Made by a program: the position numbers and the translations under genes | The notes under the pieces: model-generated | Database searches by the model: none | What the model saw: the letters and a program-made list of their open reading frames with translations, nothing else | Told to the model about the DNA's origin: nothing | Shown here: positions 61,567 to 64,000 of the stretch, piece after piece | How positions within the stretch are numbered: the first letter of the stretch is position 1 | Layout: each line of letters begins with the position of its first letter | DNA from: Malurus cyaneus samueli | Taxonomy: Eukaryota; Chordata; Aves; Passeriformes; Maluridae | DNA length: 64,000 nt | NCBI GenBank assembly: GCA_009741485.1 | Contig: CM019215.1 | Coordinates: 81,952,111 to 82,016,110 of the forward strand | Direction: 5' to 3'

Positions 61567-63113
61567 GTAAGACACCTGTTGTCATGCAGTTGTTTTTGTA
61601 GCATAAAAAGTGGATGATTTTTTTAATAAATCCAGAATAAAAGAAAGGGCAATAATCATAAATTATTTCTTTCTTTGTCAAATTCTCTTCCAAAATGCTT
61701 TCCAGTTTTGCAACAGAGTTTTGTTTTGTTTTTTTTTAAACAAACCAACCCTCATAACTAATAAAAACATCTCCTTCTAAATTTCAAACCAAACATAAAC
61801 AAACAGAGACAGATAAGTAGAGGGGAGGCCTGTGCTAGAAGATGGGAAATCCCATGCTCAAAATGTTTTTTAAAACCTTCTCCAGTACAGTTGTGAAATC
61901 TAACTCCATTATTTCCAAATGAAATACTTCAATTTTAAAATGATGACCAAAAAATTGTGGTGGGGGTCAGTTAGCTTTACATAAGTATACTGTATCATTT
62001 TAGATGCTTTAGGATATCCTGCTTGGCTCCCAAATACCTTAGAAGAGCACAAGACTCTTGTAGTCCCAGTCATATCTGCTGGAAAGTTTAGCCCTTGGTG
62101 TTCAAGATGACACTGAAAGATACAGTGACATTACCAAAGTATTCCTTGAAGATAATGTGGAGTTGCAATTTCTCCTTGTTTTTTAAATTGTGATACCATG
62201 CTAATAGATGAGTATTCTGAAGACACTCAGGATTCTGCTGTAAGCAGTAGACACACTGGATTTTGTTTCATGTAACAACTGTGCAGTCAAATTTCTTCTC
62301 TAAATCCTTGCAGGTTTTTGCAGAGCTTGCATTCTTCCCGTAATTTCAACATATTCTAAAAGAATGTGTTTGAGGAAATGTGAGTAATGTGAGTCAAGTC
62401 AGTGATGACTCACACGTACTTGGAAGATGGAAAAGTTAGAATTTTGTAGCTCGGAATGCATGCCTATAATCAGTTGGGAAGAATATTGTTTTGTTACCAC
62501 ACAGAAATTACTGTATCCATTGCCCTAATTATAATAAGCCCTAAAGTACAGAGGTGATAGCACCTTCCAAAATGTACCATAAAATGTTATTTTTTCGACC
62601 TTGCAAATTAAATACTTATGTAATCTTATTTTCAGTTTTGTAGCCTTTAGTTGAAGAAGACTTTTAAATTCCATTTGTTTTATGATGGTTACTTTTGCAT
62701 ATCTGTCCTCTGCAAAAAAAATTTCAGTCTATTAATTGAGATACATTGCAAAAAACCCATTAATTAAGTTCTAATTAAATAGGTAGTTATTAATAGTAGG
62801 AGAGAAACTGTAATAGCAGGTAACAAAAGGGAGTACCAGACTCAGAGAAACCTCATGGGGCGAGATCAGCTGTATGGAATCACCTGTCTTTGTTACAAGA
62901 TAGATCAGATTAGAATCCTGGTAACAATCTTTAAAACTCTGGTACGTTGAAGAGTTTGAAACATCCTCTTAGAAAGTGATTTGTAAATTAGAAGAAAGTT
63001 CAAGATCTGACATCTGAAATATGGAAGATTGTACACATACTCTGAACTGACCATAACAATTTCTATCATTTTCATTCTTTTTTGTTCTTTCAATTTCTCT
63101 GGGAATATTTAAG
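61567..63113 (+). other. RELCH: RELCH intron 24
   Basis: This is 1,547 bases of AT-rich intron. I saw no CR1 or other recognised element. The acceptor ATATTTAAG follows a T-rich tract ending TTTCTCTGGG. Confidence 0.88.
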
Positions 63114-63252
63114 CTTCTGGAGAGAGTAAAAATGCAGCTGGCATCTTTTCTGGAGGACCCTCAGTATCAAGACCAACATTCTTTACATACAGAAATCATA
63201 AAAACATTTGGAAGAGTTGGACCTAATGCAGAACCCAGATTTAGAGATGAAT
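63114..63252 (+). CDS. RELCH: RELCH exon 25
   Basis: The acceptor is ATATTTAAG and the donor GAAT|GTAAGT. The 139 nt run from phase 0 to phase 1. LLERVKMQLASFLEDPQYQD, QHSLHTEIIKTFGRVGPNAE and PRFRDE form HEAT helices identical to human from memory. Confidence 0.97.
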
Positions 63253-63593
63253 GTAAGTTACATCCATGGGAAGACACTGTCTCCCTCTGTCTGTCTAAAA
63301 GCTAATAGGTGTGCTGGTTTTATTGATGGGTTTTTTCTTTCTTTTCTGTAAACTGTTACTGTTTGAAAGGTACTTCAAGGTACCTTTTCATTTTAGGTGG
63401 TGCTACCACAACTTTTAAGTTTGAGTCAAATGATTAAATGTGCAAGGTCATCAAAAGTAATCGTTTGCAGTTCTTATTTCAATCTGTTGTGTGAAGTTTC
63501 AGGTGCCTGCAATTGCCGCATAGCAATTGTTTAATGCTAAACAAGTCGGTGGAAAGCAGTTTCAAATACTAATTCCTGTATTTACTTTTCCAG
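63253..63593 (+). other. RELCH: RELCH intron 25
   Basis: This intron is 341 bases with ordinary U2-type signals (GTAAGT donor, ACTTTTCCAG acceptor) and no other recognised feature. Confidence 0.9.
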
Positions 63594-63710
63594 TTGTTAT
63601 TCCACACTTGCACAAGTTAGCCTTGGTCAACAACCAGCAGTCTGTTGATTCGAAGAGACTGGATATTGCTACCCACCTGTTTGAATCGTACAGTGCTCTT
63701 TCTTGTTGTT
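63594..63710 (+). CDS. RELCH: RELCH exon 26
   Basis: The acceptor is TACTTTTCCAG. The 117 nt enter at phase 1 and leave at phase 1. FVIPHLHKLALVNNQQSVDS, KRLDIATHLFESYSALSCC and one base of the next codon (T) are encoded. Human continues with Phe, Ile, Ser, Glu at this point, consistent with T| plus TC or TT in the next exon. The donor is GTATCCTTTT, a U12-type site. The remaining roughly 90 C-terminal residues are outside the window. Confidence 0.95.
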
Positions 63711-63719
63711 GTATCCTTT
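63711..63719 (+). promoter_or_regulatory. RELCH: U12-type 5' splice site (minor spliceosome)
   Basis: GTATCCTTT fits the strict U12 donor consensus (A/G)TATCCTTT at every base, whereas U2 donors need GTRAGT-like sequence. The intron start at phase 1 is common for U12 introns. The branch site and acceptor lie beyond the window. Confidence 0.85.
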
Positions 63720-64000
63720 TTTTAGAGGAAGTTTAGCTGTTATTTCTCTGCTGGTAAGAGAATTGTAATATTTGAGCAATAATTAAGTGTGTCTTTGAAT
63801 CAGTGGTGTAAAACATGATTATTCACCATAAGGAAGAGGTTTTCAGATTAATATCATGGGTTAGCTGGACTAGGTGCCCACCAAGCTGCTCTCCCTCCTT
63901 TCCTCAGCAGGATGGGGTGAGGGTGAAGGAGACAATCAGATGGAGGAAAAACTCATGGGTGAAAATAAAGGCAATTTAATAAAGCATAAGCCGTACATGG
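63720..64000 (+). other. RELCH: RELCH intron 26 (5' part)
   Basis: The first bases after the U12 donor are a T run and TAG. A probable interspersed repeat occupies about 63855 to the end. No coding signal. Confidence 0.85.
63855..64000. mobile_element. Probable avian interspersed repeat, LTR-like, cut by the window edge
   Basis: GGTGCCCACCAAGCTGCTCT, CCCTCC, CAGCAGGATGGGG, AAAACTCATGGGTGAAAATA and GGCAATTTAATAA occur in the order of a repeat family I associate with many neoavian genomes (CCAAGCCGCTCGCTCACTCC, then AAAACTCGTGGGTTGAGATA, then CAGTTTAATA). It is less AT-rich than its flank. I think it derives from an endogenous retrovirus LTR, but family and orientation are uncertain. Confidence 0.5.

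Larger units (their letters stand above)
1..64000 (+). other. RELCH: RELCH (KIAA1468) gene, partial: intron 1 to intron 26
   Basis: Twenty-five exon positions (one duplicated) join into a single open frame that matches the vertebrate RELCH protein as I remember it. The order is: coiled coil, LisH, coiled coil, acidic linker, long HEAT-repeat array. RELCH is a cytosolic protein recruited by GTP-bound RAB11 to recycling endosomes. There it works with OSBP in non-vesicular cholesterol transfer to the trans-Golgi network. In window numbering (residue 1 is the codon split between exons 1 and 2) the LisH lies near residues 79-108, the second coiled coil near 183-218 and HEAT repeats from about 313 to the end. 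Human RELCH is about 1,216 residues; 953 are covered here. Exon 1 (low-complexity N terminus, about 175 residues in human) is upstream, and the last part of the HEAT region is downstream. Identity and frame are directly visible; function is family knowledge. Confidence 0.96.

Noticed and set aside
63527..63736. A frame running from 63527 through exon 26 past 63710 and ending in LFLEEV, as a RELCH C terminus
   Set aside because: It reads into the intron: the U12 donor GTATCCTTT lies at 63711 and human RELCH continues with F-I-S-E-D after SCC, needing a splice at phase 1.

Overview
The window is vertebrate nuclear DNA, almost certainly from a bird. Short coding exons with GT-AG introns are spread over AT-rich intronic sequence, and at least seven fragments of CR1 LINEs, the dominant avian retrotransposon, lie in the introns. 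A repeat at the right edge resembles an LTR-like family I associate with non-galliform birds, so a neoavian is likely but not proven.

One gene, read left to right on the + strand, explains all coding signal: RELCH (KIAA1468), the RAB11-binding protein with LisH, coiled-coil and HEAT repeats. It acts in cholesterol transfer from recycling endosomes to the trans-Golgi network. Numbering assumes one coding exon 1 left of the window. The window then holds the end of intron 1, exons 2 to 26, and the start of intron 26. Together the exons encode 953 complete or joined codons out of about 1,216 in human. Every junction was phase-checked and the joined frame is open. The first exon and roughly the last 90 codons lie outside.

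Layout: 1-15472 intron 1 (CpG-rich left edge, a CR1 fragment at 6.2 kb, a GT-rich low-complexity block at 3.5 kb); 15473-27523 exons 2-8 (first coiled coil, LisH, second coiled coil, disordered linker); 31833-45085 exons 9-12 and 48802-53949 exons 13-18 (HEAT array); 54665-56712 exons 19-22; 60514-61345 two alternative versions of exon 23; 61503-63710 exons 24-26. The large introns 8, 10, 11, 12 and 22 hold mostly unique AT-rich sequence with a few CR1 pieces.

The main unusual finds are: (1) a tandemly duplicated 83-nt exon (23a/23b) that must be used one at a time, because including both creates an immediate stop and skipping both shifts the frame; candidate PTB, RBFOX and U-rich elements flank the two copies; (2) a U12-type (minor spliceosome) donor ending exon 26; (3) a tandem NAGNAG acceptor at exon 7; (4) a symmetric, weakly spliced exon 3 encoding the first coiled coil. 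No second gene, tRNA, rRNA or CRISPR-like feature was recognised.
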